A stretch of 64,000 nucleotides of DNA from assembly GCF_001278705.1 (NCBI RefSeq), contig NZ_CP012600.1, positions 2,542,190 to 2,606,189 of the forward strand, given 5' to 3'. The translations under genes and the position numbers were made by a program. Below the pieces are notes generated by a model. The model was not told the DNA's origin and searched no databases. It saw nothing but the letters and a program-made list of their open reading frames with translations. How positions within the stretch are numbered: the first letter of the stretch is position 1; every line of letters begins with the position of its first letter. Positions 49,982-57,444 of the stretch are shown one piece after another. Origin of the DNA: Bacillus gobiensis (lineage in GTDB: Bacteria; Bacillota; Bacilli; Bacillales; Bacillaceae).

Positions 49982-51751
49982 TTATACGTGTAATGTTTTT
50001 CTATAGATAATAAATCCAAGTAAAGCTAGCAGTAGTCCGGAACCAAACCAAACAACCAAATCCCAGCCATAAAGTGACGTATTCGGCAGCTTGTGTCCTT
50101 CGGTAGAATCCGCTGCTTTTTCTTTATTTTGCGAATCGTCAGCAGGTGCTTGAGATTTATTTTGATTATCGGCTGCCGGCTTCTGGCTGCTATCAGTTGG
50201 CTGCTGCTCCGGCTCTGGTTTCGGATCTTGTTCTGGTTTCGGATCTTGTTCTGGTTTCGGATCTTGTTCTGGTTTCGGAGTCTGCTCTTGATCCGAATCC
50301 TTATCAGGAGCAGGTGTTGGCTTAGTTTCTGACGGAGTTTGTTCCTTCGTCCAAACATAGATGCTTCCTTTGCCATCCTGCACGGATTGATACTGAATGA
50401 GCGAATTCAAAACCTGTTCAGTAGCCATATCATTTACTCCGTTTTCGGAATCTATCCATTTAAATCCGTTTCCTGTGCGATAGCTTAAAATGGCATCAAT
50501 CACATTGTTACCGTTTTTTGTGTACTTCTCGCTAGTTGGATCATCACCGGAAAGTACAATTCCGATTAATGCCTGTGCTGCGCTGATGCTGTTTTCCTGG
50601 CCGAGACTAGCATATCCACCTTTATCAGTTTGCGTGCTGCTTAAGAAATCTCCGGCTTTTGCAAGAGCCGTTTTCACTTTTTCATTTTTATCTTTGTATG
50701 GAGCAAGCGCCGTCATCGCCATTCCTGTCAGATCCGGCTCGCTTTGTGCATCAATGGTTGAAAGTGCCCATCCTCCATCATTATGCTGCTTATTTAAAAT
50801 ATTGTCGATGAACTTTTCCCGCGTCCATTTTGCGTTTTCTGGCAGTTGATAGGTTTTGCTGTCGATAGCAAGCAACCCATAAATGACTGTATTAATCGAA
50901 CCGATTCGATTCTTTTCATCTGTATAAAGCATGCGAATCAAATTCTTCCCGGCAAAATTCGTCGGATCTTGCTCGAGGGAAAGTACAGTAAAAATCGCTC
51001 GCTCAAGATCTGTGCCGAACAACCTTCCATTTTTATCTTTAGACGTTACGTATTCTGTCGTTTTTTCTATATGCTTTTTCTTAACCGAATCAGGAATCTT
51101 GTTGCCTGACCTGGCCACAGCAAATAGCTCCCAGTCACTCCATTCCTTCTTCTTTAAGATGTGGTCAACGGTTTGCTTGATCTCACCTGTGATTTGATAA
51201 GTAGGCGGCTGTTCTGTGTCCTCAGGAACTGAAGGGTCAGTTGGCTGTTCTACCGGATCTTCACCAGGATTAGAAGGATCTGGCTGGGCTTGTTCACATC
51301 CGCCAAGCGCTTTGATGCTTTCTTCAAGGGTTTTCTCCTTTAGATCCTCTCCCCAATTAAGGGAATAACGATAAGCAATGACATCTCCTTCTTTTACCTC
51401 GTACTGATTCGCTCCAACCGTTGGTGATTCACCGTTCGTTTCATAGAGCCAGCCGCTTTGTTCGCCGTGATCCAGTTCACGAAGTCCATCAATTCCGCTA
51501 ACATATTCAAAAGATCCAAATTTGGAAACCTCAACTTTATCTCCAAGCTCCTTAGAGAGTAGACTGTATGCTGTTTCCCCTTCAGAAATTTCAATCGATT
51601 TCGGACATACGATAATTCCTTTTTCTGAATCTCCAATTACGGCCAGTGTCGCTGTGTTTTCCTGTGCAAATGCTTGAGGTATGTATGTAAAAAATGATGT
51701 CGCTGCAACCAGGACAGCCAGCCATAAAGCAATTATTTTATTTATTTTCAT
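49982..51751 (-). CDS. LPXTG wall-anchored transcobalamin-like protein (DUF4430 plus alpha/alpha toroid)
   Basis: A 589-residue surface protein. Residues 1-29 are a signal peptide (cleavage after AFA). Residues 35-140 form a DUF4430 beta domain (ISEGETAYSLL, LRELDHGEQSGW, EGDVIAYRYSLNWGED). Residues about 190-475 have the prenyltransferase-like alpha/alpha repeats (NDGGWALS, DKGGYASLG, TGNGFKWI), the fold of the N-terminal domain of mammalian transcobalamin. A Pro/Glu/Lys-rich stalk with PKPEQD repeats follows, then the sortase signal LPNTS (555-559), a membrane helix and YRKTLHV. Two Cys (49, 152) could form a disulfide. The gene is first in an operon led by a cobalamin riboswitch. A role in catching B12 or its analogues outside the cell is inference. 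Confidence 0.87.
   Translation of the reverse strand: MKINKIIALWLAVLVAATSFFTYIPQAFAQENTATLAVIGDSEKGIIVCPKSIEISEGETAYSLLSKELGDKVEVSKFGSFEYVSGIDGLRELDHGEQSGWLYETNGESPTVGANQYEVKEGDVIAYRYSLNWGEDLKEKTLEESIKALGGCEQAQPDPSNPGEDPVEQPTDPSVPEDTEQPPTYQITGEIKQTVDHILKKKEWSDWELFAVARSGNKIPDSVKKKHIEKTTEYVTSKDKNGRLFGTDLERAIFTVLSLEQDPTNFAGKNLIRMLYTDEKNRIGSINTVIYGLLAIDSKTYQLPENAKWTREKFIDNILNKQHNDGGWALSTIDAQSEPDLTGMAMTALAPYKDKNEKVKTALAKAGDFLSSTQTDKGGYASLGQENSISAAQALIGIVLSGDDPTSEKYTKNGNNVIDAILSYRTGNGFKWIDSENGVNDMATEQVLNSLIQYQSVQDGKGSIYVWTKEQTPSETKPTPAPDKDSDQEQTPKPEQDPKPEQDPKPEQDPKPEPEQQPTDSSQKPAADNQNKSQAPADDSQNKEKAADSTEGHKLPNTSLYGWDLVVWFGSGLLLALLGFIIYRKTLHV
50213..50284. repeat. 18-bp tandem repeat coding for PKPEQD
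   Basis: Four units of TTCTGGTTTCGGATCTTG (18 bp, first and last slightly changed) inside the wall protein stalk. In-frame slippage here would change stalk length without breaking the protein. Confidence 0.9.
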
Positions 51752-51784
51752 TTACTTCTTCTCCCTAATTTTTCTATATAAAGT

Positions 51785-51962
51785 GAATCTTTAATCGGTG
51801 GGGGTTTCGACGCATAGGATATGCTAGTGGAGGCGTTGCAACAGGACGCCTGAGTAATTACCTTCGTACATTACATCCCCCACTGATTGTTAGATGAAGC
51901 CAACCCTAGCTTTTACGGGCAGTTAATCCCCCACCATTTCTTACTGCCCGTTAATGCGGGAT
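51785..51962. ncRNA. structured RNA-like element in the leader of the cobalamin operon
   Basis: Several nested complementary arms lie here: AATCGGTGGGGG (51793-51804) with CCCCCACTGATT (51877-51888); GCATA/TATGC (51812-51824); AGGCGT/ACGCCT (51831-51851); ACGGGCAGT (51915-51923) with ACTGCCCGT (51943-51951). There is no coding frame of note. It looks like an interspersed structured repeat or small RNA. I recall similar CCCCCACTGATTGTTAGATGAAG-type sequences in other Bacillus genomes but cannot name a family. Confidence 0.45.
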
Positions 51963-51969
51963 AACCACA

Positions 51970-51995
51970 AAAAAACACCCATAAAAAAGGGCGTG
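51970..51995 (-). terminator. terminator downstream of the cobalamin riboswitch
   Basis: CACGCCC pairs with GGGTG and is followed by TTTTTTTGT on the minus strand. It lies between the riboswitch and the first gene and would be the expression platform. Confidence 0.75.
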
Positions 51996-52029
51996 CTTTA
52001 TTGCAAACAGTGCTTACACTGATTCTATT

Positions 52030-52232
52030 GTCACTACACCTCCCTAACACCCGTAGGAAATTTGGCTTTCAATTGAAGGCAGGTCTCCTGACTTGTGAAT
52101 TAACAATGTCTAGCGCCTTCCCGTTTTTCACAGTGGCTCTTGCTAGATATCTCCTCACTTACAGTGGCGGGTCCGTGCTGGAATTTCACCAGTCTTCCCT
52201 TTTAAATACAATGCAAAACAATGCATACCTTC
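52030..52232 (-). ncRNA. cobalamin riboswitch
   Basis: The minus strand shows the conserved series GGGAAGACTGGTGAAATTCC, CACGGACCCGCCACTGTAAGTGAGG, the B12 box CAAGTCAGGAGACCTGCC and the downstream CTACGGGTGTTAGGG. It binds adenosylcobalamin-type ligands and reduces expression of genes behind it. The boundaries are approximate. Confidence 0.95.
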
Positions 52233-52357
52233 ACTCATATCATATTCAATTAATACAGACATCTTACCATTTTCCTATATGTATTGTCTATTTCTTCTGA
52301 AAAAAAGAAAGGGTGTGATAAAATGGTTGTATTCGTATCTAGAGTGGAGATGAACCT

Positions 52358-53584
52358 ATGAAAAAAGAGATAATCAATCGATTTACTACATATGTAAAAG
52401 TAGACACCCAGTCTAATGAAGATAATATTACTTGCCCGAGCACACCCGGCCAGCTGACACTAGGCAATATGCTCGTTAAAGAACTAAAATCTATTGGAAT
52501 GGAAGAGGTAACAATTGATGCAAACGGCTACGTGATGGCTACTTTACCGTCAAATACGGATAAGGATGTGCCTGTCATCGGATTTTTAGCCCACGTCGAT
52601 ACAGCGACTGACTTCACCGGTAAAAACGTCAATCCTCAAGTGATAGACAATTACGATGGCAATGATATCGTTTTAAACGAAAATGTTGTAATGACAAAAG
52701 AGCTGTTTCCGAATCTTCCTTCGTATAAAGGACACACGCTGATTACAACAGACGGAACCACTTTGCTTGGGGCTGACAACAAAGCCGGAATTGCTGAAAT
52801 TATGACGGCAATGGCCTACTTGATTGAGCATCCGGAAATCAAGCACGGAAAAATCAGAGTCGCCTTTACTCCAGATGAAGAAATAGGCAGAGGGCCGCAC
52901 AAGTTCGATGTAAAGAAATTTAATGCTTCCTACGCTTACACCGTTGATGGCGGTCCGCTTGGCGAATTGGAATACGAAAGCTTTAATGCTGCCTCAGCAA
53001 AGCTGTCCTTTAAAGGTAACAGCGTTCATCCCGGCACGGCAAAAAACAAAATGGTCAATTCGATGAAAATCGCCGTGGAATTTCAGGCAAAGCTCCCTCC
53101 TAAAGAGGCTCCTGAACATACGGAAGGTTACGAAGGCTTCTACCATTTAATCTCATTTCAAGGAACAGTTGAAGAAACAAAGCTTTCCTATATTATCCGA
53201 GATCACGATAAAGAACAATTTCTAGCGAGAAAAGCAAAGGTTCAGCAAATCACTGAGGAGCTAAAGCAAACATACGGTGAAGAAAGCGTTAGGCTGGAGC
53301 TAAACGATCAGTACTACAACATGAAGGATAAAATTGAACCCGTCAAGGAAATCGTTCATATTGCCTCCGATGCGATGAAGAAACTTGATATCGAACCAAA
53401 AGTTTCTCCGATCAGGGGAGGAACGGATGGATCCCAGTTATCATATATGGGGCTCCCAACTCCGAACATCTTTACCGGCGGAGAAAACTTTCACGGCAAA
53501 TTTGAATTTATTTCTGTAGAAAATATGATTAAAGCTGTCCAAGTCATCGTCGAGATCAGCCGTTTGTTTGAAGAAAGAGCTTAA
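52358..53584 (+). CDS. pepT: peptidase T (tripeptidase)
   Basis: A 408-residue M20B zinc aminopeptidase that removes the N-terminal residue from tripeptides in the cytoplasm. The metal site appears as [11 protein letters not shown] (His and Asp), [30 protein letters not shown] (catalytic Glu pair) and [14 protein letters not shown]; the C-terminal ligand lies in [25 protein letters not shown] belongs to the dimer domain. The length is usual. A GGAGATG site precedes ATG 52358. It is a single gene with its own terminator, divergent from the cobalamin operon. Confidence 0.96.
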   Translation: MKKEIINRFTTYVKVDTQSNEDNITCPSTPGQLTLGNMLVKELKSIGMEEVTIDANGYVMATLPSNTDKDVPVIGFLAHVDTATDFTGKNVNPQVIDNYDGNDIVLNENVVMTKELFPNLPSYKGHTLITTDGTTLLGADNKAGIAEIMTAMAYLIEHPEIKHGKIRVAFTPDEEIGRGPHKFDVKKFNASYAYTVDGGPLGELEYESFNAASAKLSFKGNSVHPGTAKNKMVNSMKIAVEFQAKLPPKEAPEHTEGYEGFYHLISFQGTVEETKLSYIIRDHDKEQFLARKAKVQQITEELKQTYGEESVRLELNDQYYNMKDKIEPVKEIVHIASDAMKKLDIEPKVSPIRGGTDGSQLSYMGLPTPNIFTGGENFHGKFEFISVENMIKAVQVIVEISRLFEERA

Positions 53585-53598
53585 CTCGTTTGAAAGCA

Positions 53599-53627
53599 AA
53601 GAGCCTAGCATGTGCAGGCTCTTTTTT
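53599..53627 (+). terminator. pepT terminator
   Basis: Stem AAAGAGCCT/AGGCTCTTT followed by TTTTTG. Confidence 0.88.
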
Positions 53628-53659
53628 TGTAGCCCGATACAGGTTAGATGACATTGAAT

Positions 53660-53888
53660 CGCTTCATCGGCGATTTATGGGAGAAATCAGGCGATCTTCT
53701 TCATGATTTCAGTGATTCTTCTTTTTCCGGTGATCTTTCTGATATTCCGGCAACCGAAATGATTTTCCGACAATTTTTCGATATTTCGGCGATCTTCCTC
53801 ATTTTCTGGCGATCCTTTTCATATTCTGGTGATCCTTCACTTATTCCGGCGATCTTCCTCTTATTCTGGCGACCCTTCATTCATCCAT
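53660..53888. repeat. degenerate 20-bp tandem repeat array
   Basis: About eleven units with the core TTCYGGCGATCYTTC. The GCGAT/GTGAT core recurs at 53670, 53691, 53712, 53730, 53750, 53770, 53789, 53809, 53829, 53849 and 53869, so the period is 18-21 bp and exactly 20 in the last part. An open frame through it has no ribosome site or family likeness. Confidence 0.8.
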
Positions 53889-54443
53889 AGGTTCTTCCAT
53901 AAATGAAAATGCACCAAATTATTGCATCTTAATCTTTCTGATTGTTCCCAAAATTTATAAAAATAGTTAATAAGAACTAAAGATGACGGATTTAATTCAA
54001 TTCAAAAAGAAATGCAAGCAAAGAACCTCTATTTCCCTTTCATACTGGGATATTTTCTTACAAAACCGTTCTCCTATTTCATTCAATTTTCGTCAAAAAG
54101 ACCCATTTTTTATTATGCCTTTCCATCTATGAAAAAGGTTGTCAACATTAATATAGTTCTGTATCATGTATTTTTTCTGTAAATAAAAACAGTTCGTTGT
54201 GTTCAAGGAAACTTGGTTCGACAAATTGAATTAACAGGTATTCGAGTAACCCTTCATTTTATTACTCGTAAAAGAATTCGTAAATTCTCTCTTGAAAGAC
54301 TTCCTAAAAAAAACGAAATTGTAATTCTTATATGAAATAGATGAAGTAATCTTCAATCAACGAATTTACGAAAAGGAAGGAGGAGAAAGTCGAAAAACCT
54401 GAAATAAAGCTTCACCAAAAAAAATTAAGCAGGAGGAATGAAA
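53889..54443. other. long leader region of the secreted protein gene
   Basis: No gene is visible in 550 bases. A possible promoter lies at 54139-54167 (TTGTCA, 17 bp, TATCAT), which would give a leader of about 270 bases. Within it CGTAAATTC (54279-54290 area) can pair with GAATTTACG (54361-54370 area). A second AAGGAAGGAGG near 54375 is not followed by a start codon. Confidence 0.45.
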
Positions 54444-55604
54444 GTGAAAAAGAAAAAATTAGCGATGTTGGCTGCTTCTCTCGGTTTAGCCGCTACCTTG
54501 GCATTTCCGAATACGAGTTATGCAAGAGACACTAATTATACAAATGGAGCTTCGTTCGGCTGGTCTCCTTATACATGGTCTGCCAGCGGGTTCAAATGGA
54601 ACAACGAGATTACCGGTTCATTTACAAATGTAAAATTCAGTAGCTCGGCTGCAAGTTCCCATAACTCTATGTACTATCTGACATTTGAGATCAACCATAC
54701 AAGGGATCACAACGGCCATACTGGCTGGTATTGGACGAACCTGCCGGACCCTGGATACGATCGTGATGACGACAACGGCAATGGCTGGTCAGAAGAAGCA
54801 GAAGCCTATATCGAAGCTGATGGATGGAAACAATCGATCAGTGCATACACCGGGTATGGATTTCAATCTTCTTGGTGGCTTTCAAGTTCCGGAAACTTTG
54901 ATTTTATTGTTCAAAGATCCTTATATAATCCTATCGCCGGAGAAATGGAAGCTTGGCACTACGATAAAATCACAAATAGAGGTTGGAGCGGGCTTTATTC
55001 CGCAAACAGTGTTAAGGAAAAAAGTCCGGTTGCATCAGCCCCATCTGCAAAAGAAGACGTCCTTTACTCGAATAATGGTTTGAAAATTGCGAAAGTCAAA
55101 GAAGCGGACAGTAAAACGGCAGATGTATACGTGCAGCCAAACGTAGCATCGAAAGCAGACTTCAGCAAGTATAAAAACCAGCAAAAAGAATTACTTAAAC
55201 AAATCGATAAGGAAAACATTGAAGTCGTGTTAACTTTCAACAAATCGTTATCTGTTAAAGAAGTTGAAAAGTTAATAAAGAAATACGATATTGCAGTAGA
55301 TTCCTATGAAATTAAATCTACTGACAAAAAAGGTGAATGGACAACAATTGGCGGAACTCCAGACAAAAAAGAACTATTTTCTAAAGCACAATATGATAAC
55401 GTTACCAAAGGTCGCGGCGTTAAATTTTCTGGCTTTACAAGTTTAGTTGGAACAGTAAATAAAGATCAGCTGGCCAACCTTGAAAAGGAAAAATCAGTTT
55501 TCTTCGCTGATGTATCAAAAGAGTATGCGAAATCACTCGTTAAAAACCAAGATGTCGATGTATTGGTTCCTGATTTCGCTTGGGAAGTCAATGATCTAAA
55601 ATAA
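54444..55604 (+). CDS. secreted protein of unknown function
   Basis: A 386-residue exported protein. The signal peptide has a KKKK start, a hydrophobic core (LAMLAASLGLAATLAF) and a cut near SYA-RDT. The mature N-terminal half (about 30-165) is rich in Trp, Tyr, Ser and Asn (SFGWSPYTWSASGFKWNN, WYWTNLPDPGYDRDDDNGNG), as in beta-sandwich domains; the DDDNGNG stretch may bind calcium. The C-terminal half is lysine-rich with alternating strands and helices (EVVLTFNKSLSVKEVEKLIKKY). I do not recognise a family. GTG 54444 is chosen because AGGAGG lies 7 bases before it; ATG 54438 is too near the site. It has its own terminator. Confidence 0.75.
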   Translation: MKKKKLAMLAASLGLAATLAFPNTSYARDTNYTNGASFGWSPYTWSASGFKWNNEITGSFTNVKFSSSAASSHNSMYYLTFEINHTRDHNGHTGWYWTNLPDPGYDRDDDNGNGWSEEAEAYIEADGWKQSISAYTGYGFQSSWWLSSSGNFDFIVQRSLYNPIAGEMEAWHYDKITNRGWSGLYSANSVKEKSPVASAPSAKEDVLYSNNGLKIAKVKEADSKTADVYVQPNVASKADFSKYKNQQKELLKQIDKENIEVVLTFNKSLSVKEVEKLIKKYDIAVDSYEIKSTDKKGEWTTIGGTPDKKELFSKAQYDNVTKGRGVKFSGFTSLVGTVNKDQLANLEKEKSVFFADVSKEYAKSLVKNQDVDVLVPDFAWEVNDLK

Positions 55605-55609
55605 GTTTT

Positions 55610-55792
55610 TCAGGAGCCCTTTCTTTTGAGAGAGGGCTTCTTTATTAAATGTAATATTGTTTTCCCGCCGTGAATGACCGGCCAAACCAGGAAAATAACG
55701 ATGCCGAATAATGCAGCTCCGAAACCAGTCGCAAAGTATAAATAGAGACAAACTACGAGCAAAGTATAATTTAAAAATAACCATTTTCTCAT
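55610..55792 (-). CDS. small membrane protein (60 residues)
   Basis: A 60-residue protein with two hydrophobic segments (about 5-22 and 24-42: LFLNYTLLVVCLYLYFATGF, then ALFGIVIFLVWPVI) and a basic tail (IKKPSLKRKGS). ATG 55792 has GGGGAGGGAG upstream. It follows the anti-sigma gene by 20 bases in the same direction, so it is probably the third gene of that operon. The function is unknown; small membrane proteins often accompany anti-sigma factors and can modulate them. A longer frame on the same strand (to 55820) has no family likeness and is less hydrophobic in a sensible way. Confidence 0.65.
   Translation of the reverse strand: MRKWLFLNYTLLVVCLYLYFATGFGAALFGIVIFLVWPVIHGGKTILHLIKKPSLKRKGS
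55614..55640. terminator. terminator between secreted protein gene and convergent small gene
   Basis: Stem AGCCCTTTCT/AGAGAGGGCT with TTCTTTATT after it on the plus strand. It overlaps the 3' end of the small membrane protein gene. Confidence 0.7.
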
Positions 55793-55812
55793 ATTTGATC
55801 TCCCTCCCCTTA

Positions 55813-56301
55813 TTAGACAATTAACCGGATCAGATCGTCAAAAAAGTAAATGACCAAAAGATCGACAAGCAACGACATCAATAACAATTTCATATTCTTT
55901 AAAAACCACGTAAACATTAATAATACAAAGGCGAGCGGGATATAAAATAAAACCAGGCTTGCACGAAGGCCTTCAAATTGAATCCCGTAAGGAACATCAG
56001 CAGAAAAGTGCTGGGAGAAATCAAACGCAATCAGCCCGAGGACAATGACTCGTATAAAGAACATGAGTAATGTATTCACTCGTTTAAATAAGAAAAGCTT
56101 CTTAAATCGCTTCATTGGGGCTTGATTATGATTCATTTCTTTTGGAGTGATTTCAATATTCCCTACAGACTCCAGCTGCTCTTTGCAGCTTTCACATTCC
56201 TCCGCATGTTTTTCAATGACCCGCTTTGCGTCTTCTTCCAATTCGTTATAAATCGGAATTAATTCCTGGCATAAAATATGAATATCTTCAAATCTAGCCA
56301 C
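55813..56301 (-). CDS. anti-sigma factor with zf-HC2 domain
   Basis: A 162-residue membrane protein. The N-terminal 45 residues form a ZAS/zf-HC2 motif: KHAEECESCKEQL gives the His-x3-Cys-x2-Cys zinc site, the hallmark of ECF anti-sigma factors. Three hydrophobic segments follow in the C-terminal half, so it sits in the cell membrane. It overlaps the stop of the sigma factor gene by 8 bases and would hold that sigma factor inactive. The external signal is unknown. Confidence 0.85.
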   Translation of the reverse strand: MARFEDIHILCQELIPIYNELEEDAKRVIEKHAEECESCKEQLESVGNIEITPKEMNHNQAPMKRFKKLFLFKRVNTLLMFFIRVIVLGLIAFDFSQHFSADVPYGIQFEGLRASLVLFYIPLAFVLLMFTWFLKNMKLLLMSLLVDLLVIYFFDDLIRLIV

Positions 56302-56809
56302 CTTTATTCACCTCATGATAGTATTTCAAAAAAAGCTTTCTCGCTCTGAATATTCGTGATTTTACGTTTACTAACGAAATATCGAGAAAGTCAGAAATTT
56401 CTTGATAGCTGTACCCGTGATAATCTCTTGCGATAATGACAAAGCTGTACTTGGAAGGCAGCTTTAAAAGAATTTCATTAATTTCACTGAATTCAACAAA
56501 TTGATTCGTTGAGTACTGATCGACCATCAAATTTTCAATTTCCTGGTCGTCTTTAAACAAGGAGGGTTTTTTCTTCCGAAAGTGATCAATCAGCCGATTC
56601 TTTGCGCTCCTTACTAAAAAACTTTTAAAATTATTGATAAGCAGGACTTTCTCAGGCTGCAGCAGCATTTTTGAAAATACCTCTTGAATGATATCCTCAG
56701 CCAATTGTTTATCCGATGTGAAGCTTAACAAAAAGTTTAGAAGATACTGATAGTGTTTATTGTAAATATCCTCTATCACTTCAAATGGGCTTTCCCTTTT
56801 CTTCATCAC
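56294..56809 (-). CDS. ECF-type RNA polymerase sigma factor
   Basis: A 171-residue sigma-70 family protein of the ECF group. Region 2 has NKHYQYLLNFLLSFTSDKQLAEDIIQEVFSKML and NRLIDHFRKKKPS; region 4 has LLKLPSKYSFVIIARDYHGYSYQEISDFLDIS followed by VNVKSRIFRARKLF, the -35 reading helix. A GTG at 56809 and the next ATG both suit the GGGAG site. Upstream lies a promoter of its own type (TGCAAC-N16-CGTC), so it probably activates itself. The operon also codes for its anti-sigma factor and a small membrane protein. Which of the Bacillus ECF groups it belongs to I cannot tell. Confidence 0.9.
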   Translation of the reverse strand: MMKKRESPFEVIEDIYNKHYQYLLNFLLSFTSDKQLAEDIIQEVFSKMLLQPEKVLLINNFKSFLVRSAKNRLIDHFRKKKPSLFKDDQEIENLMVDQYSTNQFVEFSEINEILLKLPSKYSFVIIARDYHGYSYQEISDFLDISLVNVKSRIFRARKLFLKYYHEVNKGG

Positions 56810-56843
56810 ATGTATCTCCCATCTATATGTGACTCATAGTAAA

Positions 56844-56869
56844 GACGATTTGATGATGTAAAAGTTGCA
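56844..56869 (-). promoter_or_regulatory. ECF-type promoter upstream of the sigma factor gene
   Basis: TGCAAC (56864-56869) and CGTC (56844-56847) on the minus strand with a 16-bp spacer, the pattern of Bacillus ECF promoters; T-rich bases follow the -35. Confidence 0.65.
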
Positions 56870-56971
56870 AAACCGAATAAATAAAATTATCGTCTTTGAA
56901 AGCGATTTACAAAAAATGAAACGTCCAAAGACATTGAGATGTACCATAACGCATTTTACTTCAGAACCTTT

Positions 56972-57367
56972 GCTGGCTCTTTTCCTCTTTTTTGTCCTTC
57001 AGAAACCACATGAAGGACTTTTCTCTGGCTCTTTTTCTCCTTTTTGTCCTTCATCACCTGCATGACGGACTTTTCTCTGGCTCTTTTTCTCCTTTTTGTC
57101 CTTCATTACCTGCATGACGGACTTTTCTCTGGCTTTTTTCCTCTTTTTTGTCCTTAATCACCTGCATGACGGACTTTTCTCTGGCTCTTTTTCTCCTTTT
57201 TGTCCTTCATCACCTGCATGACGGACTTTTCTCTGGCTTTTTTCCTCTTTTTTGTCCTTCATAGTCCCCTTGAAGGACTTTTCTCTGGCTCTTTTTCTCT
57301 TTTTTGTCCTTCATAGTCCCCTTGAAGGACTTTTCTCTGGCTCTTTTTCTCCTTTTTGTCCTTCATA
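56972..57367. repeat. 52-bp tandem hairpin repeats, eight copies
   Basis: GTCC of each unit begins at 56994, 57046, 57098, 57150, 57202, 57254, 57306 and 57358, an exact 52-bp period. Most units contain an inverted repeat, GTCCTTCA...TGAAGGAC or GTCCTTCAT...ATGACGGAC, separated by pyrimidine-rich CTGGCTCTTTTTCTCC. The array lies between the end of the yknZ-like gene and the sigma factor promoter. Confidence 0.93.
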
Positions 57368-57411
57368 ATAACCCCTACCCAATACAATTCCAAAATCACC
57401 CATAAAAAAGA

Positions 57412-57433
57412 AAGCACTGAATCTTCAGTGCTT
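57412..57433 (-). terminator. terminator of the yknWXYZ operon
   Basis: Stem AGCACTGA/TCAGTGCT followed by TTCTTTTTT on the minus strand. Confidence 0.85.
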
Positions 57434-57444
57434 CCCTTGCGTAA

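Noticed and set aside
51785..51962. Insertion sequence
   Set aside because: No transposase or terminal duplication is visible; only folded non-coding sequence is seen. A non-autonomous element remains possible and is discussed as a finding.
53648..53890. 80-codon open frame through the 20-bp repeats
   Set aside because: It has no ribosome site, only reflects the repeats, and its product resembles no family.
55596..55820. 74-residue frame overlapping the small membrane protein gene
   Set aside because: The 60-residue frame has a strong ribosome site and two clean hydrophobic segments; the longer frame has neither.
56972..57367. CRISPR array
   Set aside because: The 52-bp units follow each other with no unique spacers, and no cas genes are near; it is a tandem repeat.
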